From positions 15,754,169-15,818,168 of the forward strand of contig NC_133288.1 in the NCBI RefSeq assembly GCF_005239225.2: a stretch of 64,000 nucleotides of DNA, given 5' to 3'. The DNA is from Populus alba. Lineage: Eukaryota > Streptophyta > Magnoliopsida > Malpighiales > Salicaceae. A program made the translations under genes and the position numbers. The notes beneath the pieces are model-generated. The model was not told the DNA's origin. It saw nothing but the letters and a program-made list of their open reading frames with translations, and searched no databases. Of this stretch, positions 26,698-38,323 are shown in pieces. Within the stretch, counting starts at the first letter, position 1. The number at the start of each line of letters is the position of its first letter.

Positions 26698-26860
26698 CAG
26701 TAGCGGAGAGAGGGGGTTGGTAGGGGCCCCGGCCCTTATAAAAAAAATATCTCTTTCTTGTAAATATTTATAATTTTAATAAAAATAAATGAAATGTTTT
26801 CTTAGCCCCTCTCATTTATAACTTGGCCAGCTCTAATTTTTTTGTCTTGTTCCGCCCACG
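26698..26860. mobile_element. hAT-type MITE, 163 bp, with perfect 8-bp target duplication
   Basis: The element begins CAGTAGCGGAGAGAGG and ends TTCCGCCCACG. These are inverted relatives of the CAGTGGCGGAG ends common in plant hAT-type MITEs. It is flanked by a perfect 8-bp direct repeat, gctgtatg (26690-26697 and 26861-26868), the hAT duplication length. The interior is AT-rich and non-coding. Confidence 0.78.
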
Positions 26861-27432
26861 GCTGTATGCAACCATTTTCTCCTTTTCTCGGAAGATTTAG
26901 TGTTAACTTTTGTGGTAATCTTATAATTACACAGAGCAATTATGGCAGACTCGAGCATAATTGAGTCACATAGTTTTTTAAAATGTGTTTGAAATTTCTT
27001 TTAAATATTTTTTAAAATACTTTAAAAATATATTTAACATAAAAAAATATTAAATTTATATTTTTTTAGTGTTTTCTAATAATTTTAACAAGTTAATATA
27101 AAAAAAAAACCTACATATAAAAAAATTATTTTAATATATTTTTATCACGCACTATAACACTAAACTCACGTTTTTCCAGAGGCAAACCTAGTTAGTCAGC
27201 GGCTATAATTGGAATTAAAGAAGGTGCTTCTCTGTACTTTTCTCAAAGCAAATTCATAACCATGGCGATACACTTTAAAGAACTGTATTAATATGCATTC
27301 GCTGCGTCATTCTTCCACCTTCAATATTCTGTTTCTTGGATCATCATGGCGGGAAAGTGGGTGCACTTTAAAGAAAGATTGTCTACTCACTGACGGAACT
27401 TTAGTTTCAAGTGGTGCCACCATATAATTACT

Positions 27433-27600
27433 GTCAGTGGCGGAGACAGGGGGCCGCCCTGCAATAAAGTTGTTCCACCTATTTTCTTAATAATATTTAT
27501 AATTTTAGTTTAAATAATAAAATAACTGAAATAAAATCTTGGATTTTTTTGAATAATCATTTTAATTTGTTTTTAATTTTTTTTTCTAGCTCCACTCCTG
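27433..27600. mobile_element. Second hAT-type MITE of the same family
   Basis: The left end gtcagtggcggagacagg and the right end ctagctccactcctg are inverted relatives of each other and of the copy at 26698-26860. Flanks taattact (27425-27432) and taattaat (27601-27608) agree at 6 of 8 positions, consistent with an old duplication. The borders could be off by a few bases. Confidence 0.6.
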
Positions 27601-28109
27601 TAATTAATGACCGATCAATTCGTAAGATTGGACCGGCTTCATAAGAAAATCTCGAACATATATACTTTACTGTATTGAAGTATTTCAGAGGCTCCATGAT
27701 TAGTTCTTATCTTCAAGTATAGATGCTGATAAATCGTTACAATATTAATTTGAAGCAACAAAAAATATATCTTGTCCGTGATAAAAGCTATAATATATGC
27801 TCGGAGATTACATTTGTAGCATATTCTCCGCATTAAAAAGAACTGACACTTGAAGCCTACTCAAACAAGAGATACGGTATCTTATAATGGAGGACTTAAG
27901 ACTGATTCTCAACTTTCCACTTCACTGCGGTATTCTTTATTGCTGTTATTATGCTCACTGTTTCAGGCCCCGGTCCTTTCTTCCCTGCTTTTTCTTCGAT
28001 GCTTGGATTATTTTCACATGTTGTCACATGTTGCGTTTGGGGTGGATACTTTTTTTAAAAAATAAAAAATATATATATTTTAAAACATTTTTTTTAATAT
28101 ATTAAATCA
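27601..28109. other. Intergenic, no gene seen
   Basis: Frames at 27639-27833, 27850-28065 and 27887-28105 overlap one another in different phases and have no family features. Confidence 0.4.
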
Positions 28110-28531
28110 GGTTAATTTGTTAAATTTATAATTTTATGATAACTCTATAAAAAAAATTTTTAAAAATCAATTCAGCTCAATATTAAATGATAAAATTAAA
28201 TATATATATATATATATATATATTAAATTAAAAAAAGATAAAAAAAAGTTATTCAAGTCAACTTGAGTTAATCTGTCAAACTCGTAATCTGGATTATGAG
28301 ATCGAAATAATTTTATAGAAAACAATTTTAAAAAATTATGAGTTTAAATTTCTAACCAATTTAATATTGAAGGACGAAACCAGATAAAAAACAATTAATT
28401 AAAAAAAAGATAAAAAATAACCCAACTCTACCTATGCTAACCTGTTAAACTCACAATTTCATTTATGAAATCAGAATAACTTCATAAAAAAAGAAAATTC
28501 AACAAATTAAAAAGCTTCATTTCAACATATA
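28110..28531. repeat. Left part of a diverged tandem array, unit about 140-170 bp
   Basis: Successive units start with a tgtcaaactcgtaatc / tgttaaactcacaatt word at about 28117, 28273 and 28442. Each is followed by gatcg.aataa, an A-rich linker, aaatt.ctaac, and a tattgaagga word. An (AT)n run lies at about 28200-28222. The array continues at 30100 beyond an inserted LTR element. Confidence 0.6.
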
Positions 28532-29153
28532 TGCTATGATCCATGCAAGAGTTGCAAAATCAAATTCAGTTTTTGGTTTATATTTTTTCTAACTCATTGT
28601 CTTATGCTAACAAGAAAAATTTCCAATATGATTGTTTAATCGGGCAAAAATTTAACTAGAACTTCCCAAATATCTTGTTTTATACTAAGTTAAAATTTAG
28701 GTAAATTGAACATCGATAAGGCCTTACAATATGGTTTAGAATCTATTTTACGAGAATTATATTAGTTTTTAGTTAATTTAGGATTCTTTTTTCTATTTTA
28801 TTTAGAAATATTTTTTTTTTTTCTACCCTTGGTTAGGAAATCTTATCTTATATAAATAGGGTTGTTTAACTTGTATTTATGTTTTATTAATTAATAAGAG
28901 ATGAATTGAATATTCAAAAATAAAACTTATGTGTGAGAGTTTGCCAATACTCTTAATTACTCATGTAATTACTCTAACTTATCAAAACATTAACCAAGCT
29001 TTGGTGGCATTCTCGTTTGCGTCTTTTCATAGACGTTGAGTTGGGGTTCGATTTCTAAAGTCTTGGTGTCTAAGTACAACTGGAATTTAGCTTTCTTGAA
29101 AAATAGTCGATTTGATTATGAGTTTCTTGATTTTTATATGCACGAGGTTCATA
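28532..29153 (+). repeat. Left LTR of the non-coding LTR element
   Basis: It carries tatataaataggg (about 28850-28862), a plausible LTR TATA box, then a polyadenylation-like aataaaactt word about 60 bp on. The exact start is inferred by alignment to the right LTR. Confidence 0.6.
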
Positions 29154-29438
29154 TTAATTGGCATTAGAGTAAAACTCTAAAATAAGGTTATATATCACTT
29201 TATGTTTTAATTTCTATGTTATTTTATCATTGTTTTATTTTCATCTAGACTTGTGGCATAGTATTAAAAAAATAGACTATATTTTATTTGGTTGTTTACA
29301 ATTTTTTTGAGAAAAAAAAAGAAAGAAAGAAAAAGAAGATCAAATAAAAAAAAATCAAGTTAATATGTCTTTCTAAAATGAGTTAACATCCAAGTAAGGT
29401 GATGATTTGAGGTTGATTCTTTTTTAAGAGAGGAGGAA

Positions 29439-30099
29439 TGATACGATTCATACAAAGGTTAGACACTCAAATTTGATTTTTGGTTTATTTCTTCTAATGT
29501 ATAGTTTTACGCTAATAAATATAATTTTTCATTTAATTGTTAGATCAAGATGAAATTGCATCAGGAGTTTTCAAAGGTCTTATTTTATATTGGATCAAAA
29601 TTTCAAGTCAATTAGACATCAAAAAGGCCTTATATTAAGGTTCAAAAGCTACTATACAAAAATTGTATTAATTTTTTAGTTGTTCTATGATTCTTTTTTA
29701 TATTTTATTTAGAAATCTTTTGTTATTTTTCTAGCTTTGTTTAGGGCATTTTACCTAGTATAAATAGAGTTATTTAGATCGTATTTAGATTTATTAATTA
29801 ATAAGAAATTGATTGATTATTCATAAATAAAACTTGTGTGTGAGATTTTGCTTTTACTTTTGGTTTATCATGAAACTACTATGACTTATAAAATAATTAA
29901 CCAAGTTTTGTGGTATCTTCTATACTTCTCGTTTATATCTTTTTATAGGCATTGAGTAGGGCTTCAATTTTTATAGTTTTGATACCTCGATACAGGTTAT
30001 CGTTATGTCAAGTTTAATCACAAGCTTGGATTTAGAGCTTTATTAGGAATTATCAATTTGATTATGGATTTCTAAATCTTTATATCCATGGAATTCACA
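29439..30099 (+). repeat. Right LTR of the non-coding LTR element
   Basis: It is co-linear with 28532-29153 but differs at many positions and by small indels. Its start is fixed by the purine tract ending at 29438. Confidence 0.6.
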
Positions 30100-30790
30100 T
30101 AAAAATCTAATGTTGAAGGTTGAAATCGAGAAAAAAAAACCCATGAGACCAAGATAATTACACATAAAGCAAATAAAAAGAATTATGAAGCTCAATTCCA
30201 AAATAACATAATAGTGAAAGATAGAATTGAAAACAAAACTAAAAAAAAAAAGATTGAGTTCTTGGAAGGTGAAACTGAAAAGAATATATATTCAATTAAA
30301 ATGGACAAAAAACTGAATTAAATCAGCCTAAGTCAATCTGTCAAACGCGTGATCAAGTCATAAGATCAAGATAATCCTATGAAAAGTAAATAAAAAGCAG
30401 TTACAAAGTCTAATTAAAAAAATATTCAAGTTAAAATCAAGCCCAAAAAATAAACATATTCAACCCAGGTCAATTTGCCAAACTTGTGACTCGAGTAATG
30501 AAATTGTGACAATCTCACATAAAACAAATTAAGAAAAATTATGAAGCTCAATTTCTAACAAATTCAATGTTTAATGATGCAAAAAAAATTAATTAGAAAA
30601 AGAGAAAAAACGATTTAAATCAACTCATATTAATATATTAAATCCATGATCTATGTCATGAAATCGAGATAATTCATCAAAAATAAATAAAAAAATTATA
30701 AAATCTTACTTTCAATTGGAAAAAAAAAGGATTTTGAAGGATTAAATTAATAATAATAAAAAAGGAAATTAAAGAAATTATTTATAGTGT
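30100..30790. repeat. Right part of the diverged tandem array
   Basis: Units begin at about 30340 (tgtcaaacgcgtgatcaagt), 30477 (tgccaaacttgtgactcgag) and 30633 (tatattaaatccatgatc), and match the units at 28110-28531 in orientation and word order. Spacing is about 137-156 bp. Confidence 0.6.
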
Positions 30791-32148
30791 AGTGTGATTT
30801 AACTACAGCGATACCTTTTAATATTTTGTTAACATTAATTAATTAATAATAATATATAGTAGTCATAACCTATGAGTGAGACGAAAGCATCATAATCAAC
30901 AAATTAATGGGGATGATGTTCCAAGTAATCTAGAAAGTACAGAAACATCAACATAGGTTGGCCAATCAGAGCACAGTAGAGATGGAGCAAATGGCAGACA
31001 TCACTTTATAAAATAAGCTTCGCGTCAAAGATGTTTTCGATTACAACGGTTATAACTCCAATCTGCTGCCCGAGGATTTCAAAAACATGTGATGACTTGC
31101 TGTCCACGTGTTGTAGGCTCACTCGATCACGTAACCTTCTCCGGTTATTATAAATTCAAGAAAAAAGAAGACAATTTTAATTTTACTGCCCAACGATTTA
31201 AACCTGGCCGGCTCGATCGAGTAGACTTCTCGGGTGAGACATGATGGCTGTTCGTGACTATAATATATTAAAATCATATATTTTTAAAATTTTATTTTTT
31301 ATATATAATTACCTGATAAAAAAAAATTAAAATTTAATATAAAACTAATTTCTTAAAAAACAAATTAACTAGATTAGAAATTATATAGAGTATTTGATAA
31401 CGTAGTTATATCCATATTTTTAAAAAAATTAAATTTTATTTTTTAAAAAATTAATTTTTTTATATTTTGGATCGTGATGATTTTAAAAATAATTTTTTTA
31501 AAAAATAAAAAATATTATTTTTATATATTTTAACATAGCAAATACTTTAAAAAAATAATTATAATTACATTTTCTTATAAAAATATTTGATGAAATTTAT
31601 TTATACGAGGAGAAATGAGAAATTTGAAGAGAGAGAAAAAAGGTACGTGTGTGCAGTGCCTTGCCAAAGGAAATAGATAATGCTTAATCGAGGAAGCATA
31701 TAAAATTGTATCAAGGGAAGGGATGACAATAAATACCCATAAATTGAGTTTTATATTATTTATATTCAAATCTAAAATCAAAAAAAATTATTCAAACCAA
31801 ATAAAAACCTAAATAAGTACGGATATTTGATGTTTAAAACTAACTTGATTGTGTTTTAGATATTCATTAAAAATCTATAATCTGAACATAAATGTTATAA
31901 TTTATAATTAGTTTGTATATAATTAGTTTGGTATATATCTATTTTGTTTTTCAAAATTTAAGGTTATTTATTTGTTTTGAGTTAGGTTTTAGGTTTAAGT
32001 TAGGTAAATCAGTTATTAGCATCCATATCTAATCTAAAATCTAATCTCTTGTTTTCAGTTTTACTCCAACCCGATTAAATCTAAAAATATCTTATTTATT
32101 AAAGTCGATTTGGTTTAGTATCTATCAAGATTAACTAAAATTACACTT
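30791..32148. other. Intergenic, no gene seen; short stretch of mixed composition
   Basis: 30940-31260 is less AT-rich and contains a tttataaaata TATA-like word (about 31004-31016), a CCACGTGT G-box/ABRE-like word (about 31102) and a tcacgtaa word (about 31128). No coding frame follows. The remainder is AT-rich. Confidence 0.35.
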
Positions 32149-32342
32149 GAGGTCTTGGCCCAGCGGTTGAAGGGACTTGTTCCCTTCCTCTGCATCCTGG
32201 GTTCAAACCTCACCGTGCACGCCTGTCACCCTCGCGATGCTTTACATGCTCACTGGGTTTGCAGGATGTTCAGTGAGCCGTGGAATTAATCGTGGTATGT
32301 GCAAGCTGGCCCGGACACCCACGTAAATAAATAAAAAAAAAT
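32149..32342 (+). mobile_element. tRNA-derived SINE
   Basis: The start carries RNA polymerase III promoter boxes: box A TGGCCCAGCGG (32156-32166) and box B GGTTCAAACCT (32200-32210), spaced as in a tRNA-like head. A body of higher GC than its surroundings follows (about 32211-32325), then an A-rich tail (aaataaataaaaaaaaa, to about 32341). Possible target duplication words aaaattaca (left) and aaaattatc (right) match imperfectly. Head, body, tail and length of about 190 bp fit a plant SINE, of the kind known in Salicaceae. It cannot be a working tRNA because the cloverleaf is incomplete. Confidence 0.8.
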
Positions 32343-32823
32343 TATCACCACGCCCAACCAGGCTAGGCTGTTAGTGAAAGGAAAATGGAGTCAAATAGCA
32401 CTCAATCCCTCTAAAAATAATGGATTCAACCAATGAAAGCATAACAAAAGGTTGTTTCCGATGTTTGACTATCTAGACCGACATGATTAAAAAATGTTTC
32501 GACTACGTGAATATCTGGACAAACTTAAAATTCATTAGCAGTAATTAAACTATTTGCTTAAAATCAGAAACCAATCGCATGACTGCCTAACATTTTACAC
32601 TGCACTTTTATAACCCCAATCACTGCTCAGTTCTGGCCGTCAGCCAAATTTGATATGTTAGAAAAGCAAGACGACAGGCCCAGATAAGTTCTCTTTTCAG
32701 TCAGCGACCGCTTTAGTTACCTGAATCCTATTGGTGTTGAGATTGGCAAATCTTGGCTTTGCAATCCAAGCTCCCCAAATAATTGATGGAGGACGCTAGC
32801 TATAGAAGATGACTTGTGGGTCG
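32343..32823. other. Intergenic, mixed composition, no gene seen
   Basis: No frame of note. This is probably single-copy DNA between the SINE and the decayed TRIM. Confidence 0.4.
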
Positions 32824-33186
32824 ACCACACTCAGTGATTGGTCTTGGGCTCTGAAAGATGACGATGTAAATCAATCAGTTTAATTCAATAATTTAAATTA
32901 TTAAATAAAATTTTATAATATAATTTATATTATTCTCTAATACATTTTTTTAAATGATTTTGAAATTTGTACATGTCTAGATTATTTTATGTTTAATTTT
33001 ATCAAATAAATAGAAATAATGAAATTTGAACTCATGATTATTAGGTTATCAAGATTCTGATATCATATTAAAGAACCATCTCAATTTAATAGTTTAAATT
33101 ATTAAATAAAATTTTAAGATATAAATCTTAAATAAATTTATAGATGGACCACACTAACTGATTGGTCTTAAGCTCTAGAAGATGAC
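32824..33186. repeat. 39-bp direct repeat flanking the decayed TRIM
   Basis: 32824-32862 (accacactcagtgattggtc...gatgac) recurs at 33148-33186 (accacactaactgattggtc...gatgac), 324 bp apart. The decayed TRIM sits between the copies. This is far longer than a retroelement target duplication, so it implies a segmental duplication around the element. Confidence 0.75.
32865..33140 (-). mobile_element. Decayed second copy of the TRIM
   Basis: It is co-linear with the intact TRIM at 3358-3649: the LTR-like start tgtaaatcaatcag, the end ttatattattctctaatac (to 32944), the interior word tttatcaaataaatag, the remains of the primer site (plus strand attctgatatca), then the second repeat from 33066 (tattaaagaaccatctcaa). 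Nearly all differences from the intact copy are C to T or G to A, the pattern left by deamination of methylated cytosines. The outer part of the second repeat is lost. Confidence 0.75.
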
Positions 33187-33849
33187 TCATGCGCCCCGGT
33201 GTATTTGATATCATTACAGTCGCAGTAAATGCTCAGTCACTGACCTTTTCAGACTCGGAAAAGAAAACAGAGAGAGAAGAAAGAAAGAACTGAGCAGGAT
33301 GGATGACAAAACAGAAAAATGTTGAGTTGGATCTTGCAATGAAGAATACGTGTAAAGCAAAAGCAACAAATGTAAAGCACAAACAAACCAAGAAAGGAGA
33401 GAACAGATCTCCTGTGTTGGTTTGGCATTCTCAGTTACTGGCAAGGGGTTACCGCTCAAAACATCAAAATTAAGCAACTTTGAAACCGAGATGGAAACAT
33501 GTTTTGTCATGTAGATGGTTGGTTCTTTCTTTCTCATCATAAGGAGCTCATAGGCATCTAATTTAGGCAAGTAACTTGTCGAGGCGTGGTTATAAAATCT
33601 AGCTTGAACAATAGTTATTTTGGTGACCCGTTAATTTAAAAACTTAGCTAAGCATAAAATTTCATTTTGAATCAATTTTTTTTTTATTATTAAAATAGTA
33701 TTTTTTTATTTAAAAATATCTAAAATAACATCACAATAAAAAAAGATGGTTTCAAAAAACATTTCAAATCAATTAATATCTTGCCCGAACTGGTTTTCAT
33801 AACTATTAGAATGACAAGCAACATTTGGATGTTAAAATCAATCAATGAT
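33187..33849. other. Intergenic; 118-codon minus frame of unknown meaning
   Basis: A frame at 33214-33570 (minus) runs 118 codons in DNA that is less AT-rich than its surroundings. The predicted product has two Leu/Ser-rich hydrophobic stretches near its C-terminal half but no motif I recognise. It may be a gene fragment or chance. No splice partner was found. Confidence 0.3.
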
Positions 33850-34490
33850 TAGTCTTTAAATTCTGGAATTCTATACAAAACACATTCCTTTAATTTCTCT
33901 ACTATGACAACTCACGCCAACACTCTCACTCAAGTTAGTGCATAAATATCTCTTATGCCTAACTTGTCAAGTGAATTGTAGAAGTTTTTGGTAAACATTG
34001 CTTTCATGAGTATATCTACTAGCTAATCTTTTAACTTGACAAATAGGAATCGAATGATCTTTTCTTTAAGGTTATGTTTGATAAAATGCAGATCAATCTT
34101 TACGTACTTGGTGCGATCATGTTGGATAGGATTATAAGAAATGTTGACTTGTTATCACAAACGAGTTTATTTCAGTTTTAGGAGCAAAGCCAATCTCAAT
34201 TTACAACTTTTTAAGCTAAAGAAGTGAATTCACACAACCCTTTGGACATTCCTTGAAATTAAGCTTTAGCACTGGATAGTGGTACTGCCTTTTTCTTCTC
34301 CATATGACAAGATTGTCTCCTATAAATATAAAGTAATTCGATGTGGAGTTTTCATCTGAAATATTTTCTTCCCAATTAGCATATGTGTAGCCATCAACAC
34401 TCAAATGACCATTTTTTTTAGAACATATATCCTTTTCTAGGAGAGGACTTTAAATAACAAAGAATCTAAATTACTGCATTCATATGGTCT

Positions 34491-34608
34491 TCACTAAAAT
34501 AATGCATGAACTGACTCACTACATTACAAAAGTAATATCCAGTTCAGTTTCACTAAGATAATGCATGAACTGACTCACTACATTACAAAAGTAATATCCA
34601 GTTCAGTA
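34491..34608. repeat. 59-bp tandem duplication inside the copia remnant
   Basis: 34491-34549 and 34550-34608 are nearly identical (tcactaaaataatgcatg versus tcactaagataatgcatg, then the same sequence to gttcagt). The near identity shows it arose after the element died. Confidence 0.9.
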
Positions 34609-35441
34609 TGGGATAAATAGATGAGCTTACCAATTAATCATTGATACCTCTCTTTGTATGCTAGCATTTTATTTGGAATATCTCTAAGTTTATGATTCTA
34701 AACAATTGGAGTATGAACTAACTTACAATCCAATAATCTCACATCTAACAAAGAAATCTAGTATATATTTCCTTTAAGAAAAAAATTATACCTTGTTTTG
34801 ACCTAGCTACTTCAATCCCTATAAAATATTTAAGCCCTCTTATATCCTTGATGTTGAATTTAATTGATAGTTGCTTTTGGGGTTTGAAAATATCTTCTAT
34901 ATCATTCACTATCACAATTATGATGTCTACATAGACTATTAGAGTTGTCACTTTTCCTAATCGATGCTTTAGGAAGAGAGTATGATCTAAATTACTTTGT
35001 TGAAAACCCTATTTCCTTAAAATCAAACTAAACTGACTAAACCAAGCCCGAGGTGATTGTTTCAATCTATATAATGCTCGCAGAAGTGTACATACAATAC
35101 TTGCTTCTAATAAAGTAGTGTATCTGGAAGAAAGATCCATATAAACTTCCTCTTTAAGATACCATGAAGAAAGACATTTCTCATATCAAATTGGTGAAGT
35201 AGCCAATCTAAATTTGCTATAAGAGATATAAAAACTTTAACAGTATTGAATTTTGCTATTGGTGATAAAGGTTTTTGATAATCTATGCCATATGTTTGTG
35301 TATATTCTTATGTTATCAGCCTTGTCGTGTATCAATCGATAGACCTATCATCTTTATATTAAATACAGAAAATCCATTTACAACCCAACTTGGATTGAAG
35401 GTTTTTTTTTCTTAGTCTTCTTTTATTATCTACTAATGTTA

Positions 35442-35463
35442 CACACACACACACACACACACA
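35442..35463. repeat. (AC)n microsatellite
   Basis: About ten uninterrupted AC units. Confidence 0.95.
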
Positions 35464-35925
35464 TAGTGATTCTCAGAAGCTATTCTAATGCATACAATAA
35501 TTTTGGCTTTAAACATGGTTAGTCTTTCAAGTCAGGAATTTTATACTAAACACATTCCTATAATCTCTCTGCTCTGATAGCTTATGCCAACATTTTCCAT
35601 GTAATTAGCAGCATAATAGAGTCCCTTTTAGCCTATTTAGAAAGAGTTTGATTGGGCCATACCACACCTATCACTATCAAATTTAACAGTTTTATCGATG
35701 AATTTTTTTTTTTAGTATTTACACTAATAGTCTATCGAAAAAAAATCTTATCGATAATTTATAGATTGTCAGTAATAAATATATCAATGGATTTACAAAC
35801 GGATAAAGCATGCCAAAAAACAAAATACCCTCTTTATTCCATTAGTATATCCATTGGTAAATATAATATATCACTGATATAATACCATATGTAATTATAT
35901 CGATGCATTAATAGTAGCAATAATA

Positions 35926-36083
35926 TTTGCAGTAAAGCTTTTTTAACTATTTGAAATATACCAATGGTCTAGTTTTGTCAATAATCCCATTAGTAATAGT
36001 TGTATTTGTAGTAATTTTTTTTAATTCTCTGGAATATAACAATGAAGTTCTATCGGTAACCTCATCAATAATATTTTTTTACA
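35926..36083. repeat. Two-copy 79-bp subterminal tandem of the CACTA derivative
   Basis: The words tttgcagtaa (35926) and tttgtagtaa (36005) open two diverged units containing gaaatataccaatgg / gaatataacaatgaa and then ccattagtaatag / cctcatcaataatat. Confidence 0.6.
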
Positions 36084-36149
36084 AAATAATTAAAACAAAA
36101 TAAATTAGTAGAAAAATCAAATATTTATTATAAATTTAAACATTTGTAC

Positions 36150-37720
36150 TCTCAAATACAATAAATCTATAATAGAGGCGACACTAAAGGAGAAGGAGGA
36201 GGTTGGTAGTCGCGGGGACCGTGGGGCCAATTAGGGGGTCCACGTGAACCACCCATTTGTGATCTTATCTTCATTACCAATCGGTGGAGTTCTTCATAAT
36301 TAGTAGTGAGTCATTCATATTTATCATTAAGATGGGTCGTCTGATCCTGCACCTGGTGGTCTAATATCGTTTCAGACTCTAGAGTTTGAATGTGTGAAAT
36401 TGATTATGAGCATCCAATGGTCAAAACACTATAAGTAGTTTGCAAGTTCTCAGCCATAGTATTAGAGTCTATACAACCAACGATCCTACCTCTAACCACA
36501 AATCTGGATAGGTAAAAGGATCGTCCTTGTATCACTCTTTCAACCGACTATTATGTCTTTCTTGGAAAGAAAAGATAAATTCATCAAATGCAAGGAAATA
36601 ATAACTTAAGAAAAAAAAATGATTGAAAACCAACATATCACAAAGTGCTAAGCTTGGCCTCAACGAACTGTTGCACCTCTTTTTGACGGTCATCACTTCG
36701 CATATGCGTTTCAACAAAAAGTTCTATCCGGCTTGACTTGTATCCAAGAGCTATAACTTGTAATAAAAAAATATTGTCAATTAAATATATTTATAAAAAA
36801 CAACTAATAGAAAAATTTATGTAATAAAATAATTCTACAATTCGCTTCGGGAGTCACCGATGTGTGTGGTAATAGAACCGTGAACACGTTGATTCCGGTT
36901 ATCCATACTAGATTGTTACCATTGAGTGAAATGCACAGACATAACGTGCTGATTTTATTCCACCCATACAACCTCTAAGATGTATGGTAGTTTGAAATCT
37001 TTCCATACTACCATGTCATTCCAGCTTGTAAGCTCTCTTTCTTACATATAATTTTTTATTTTTTTTTTGCGTTTCGTACCAAAAATCATGCAACCTATAT
37101 GGAAGAAATTAATTATTTGTTAGTAAATGAAAAATAAAAATTTAATTTTTGGAATAAGAAAAATTATCTTGAATTCAATCTTACCTAATTGCAACATGAT
37201 TCTCTCAAACCCTCTTTGTAACATTATTATCATCTCTCTCCCATTCAATTTTTCCAAGTAAAAATGTATAAAAGGAAAATTTCAGTGATTTTGATAAACG
37301 GTCCAAAGTAACATAGAAAAAATATTTAAGTTAATACTAACCATGAACCTTGAAAACCATGCATCGACCTGCAGTTCTCATTCAAGATGTTTGGTAACCT
37401 GGCTTTATTGAAACAATGAAATTTCCATTGATGATTTAAATGTTGATGTTATTATTCTAGCAGCCTTAATGTTTATAAACCTTAAATTGTGTTCGTTAAA
37501 TGATATTATTTTTTCAAAAATTATTAAACATGTCATTATGAAAGCAATACAAACTTACATTGAAAGGTTATCGTTCCACTAGGTCTCGTACTTGCGAGTA
37601 AATGGATCCTATTGTGAAGGAACGCCCTTCAACATTGCAGCATCGCACTCAACAAGCTCGCTTCGTGAGTCAATGCCTATGCCTATTCTTGGTCGGAACC
37701 TAATGACTCTATTATTATGA
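36150..37720 (-). pseudogene. CACTA-encoded Transposase_24-like protein, broken
   Basis: On the minus strand, 36770-36650 reads ALGYKSSRIELFVETHMRS followed by a DDRQKEVQQFVE word. This is the characteristic segment of the plant Transposase_24 (Ptta/En/Spm) protein that normally lies downstream of tnp2 in CACTA elements. Upstream and downstream pieces (about 37690-37570 and 36400-36180) match the equivalent parts of the second copy at 40.8-42.4 kb but contain stops and frameshifts. Confidence 0.7.
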
Positions 37721-38323
37721 ATTTGATAAGTTAAATGATGTTTAATTCAATTTTTTTTCCAGCCATTTCTTTTTAATTTGATAAGTTAAATGATATTTTT
37801 TTTTTATTTCATTAAAATATAAAATATCATGATTTAGTGAGTTTTCTTATTCATAAATAAATGTATTAAATCATAAAAAAGAAGCAAGCCTATTAGGGAT
37901 GCTAATAAATAGGAACAAGGAACTACTAATTAATAAAAAAGTCAAATGCACCTAATTCAAGATTGGTATAGGGGAGAAGGTAAAAATCTAGCCAGCCACC
38001 CCAACTTGTTGAAATTCCCAAGACTATTTAATACTTAGTGAAGAGGCTAATTAAACCTTTTTTAGGATTAAAATATTGTATGACGACAATGGTGATGTTT
38101 AATTCAGGTAGAAACAAGGAAAAACAAGATAAAATTATTGGTTGAGAAAAAAATCAGAAGAAGTAACTACTTCCATAGCTATTCAATTACTAATAATGAA
38201 TCATATGAGAAATAACAATTACTGCTATAAACTTCAATTCAAAGCAAGAAACCTTTTTAAATCTTTATTATCAATCAATAAAGCCAACACCAAGTATAAA
38301 TATAAAAGCAATAAAAAATGGAT

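Larger units (their letters stand above)
28532..30099 (+). mobile_element. LTR element without coding capacity (LARD/TRIM-like)
   Basis: Two direct repeats of about 620-660 bp (28532-29153 and 29439-30099) share co-linear blocks: a tataaatag TATA-like word, ttattaattaataag, aataaaactt.tgtgtgag, and an attaaccaag..ttggtg/ttgtgg word. The interior is only about 285 bp. Directly after the left LTR, attggcattagagta (29156-29170) is close to the initiator Met tRNA primer site TTGGTATCAGAGCA. Directly before the right LTR lies the purine tract aagagaggaggaa (29426-29438), and the LTR then starts TGATACGATTC. The repeats are clearly diverged, so the insertion is old. No coding frame is present. No 5-bp duplication was found. 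Confidence 0.7.
33850..35640 (-). pseudogene. Ty1/copia retrotransposon pol remnant (RT and RNase H)
   Basis: Read on the minus strand from about 35440 leftward: a KEEVYMDL word of the RT N-terminal part (about 35130-35150), LYRLKQSPRAWF (about 35040-35075), then the RT palm at 34951-34745 with YVDI where the catalytic YVDD should be, and LKYFIGIEVARSKQGI. The RNase H region at 34404-34216 has DGYTYANWEENISDENSTSN-like sequence, and a terminal copia C-end (about 34060-33930) follows. Several stops and frameshifts separate these, and the second active-site Asp is lost. Related blocks at about 33848-33930 and 35515-35595 (an aaacacattcct word plus a degenerate gctctgata primer-site word in the right copy) suggest partial 5' region duplication. 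The element is non-functional. Confidence 0.85.

Noticed and set aside
31000..31140. Promoter with TATA and G-box of an unannotated gene
   Set aside because: No coding frame follows within several hundred bases. The motifs are short and could be chance.
32149..32230. tRNA gene
   Set aside because: Box A and box B are present, but the sequence lacks a full cloverleaf and continues into a SINE body and A-rich tail.
33214..33570. 118-codon minus frame as a gene
   Set aside because: No motif, splice partner or family resemblance. Reported only as an unexplained frame.
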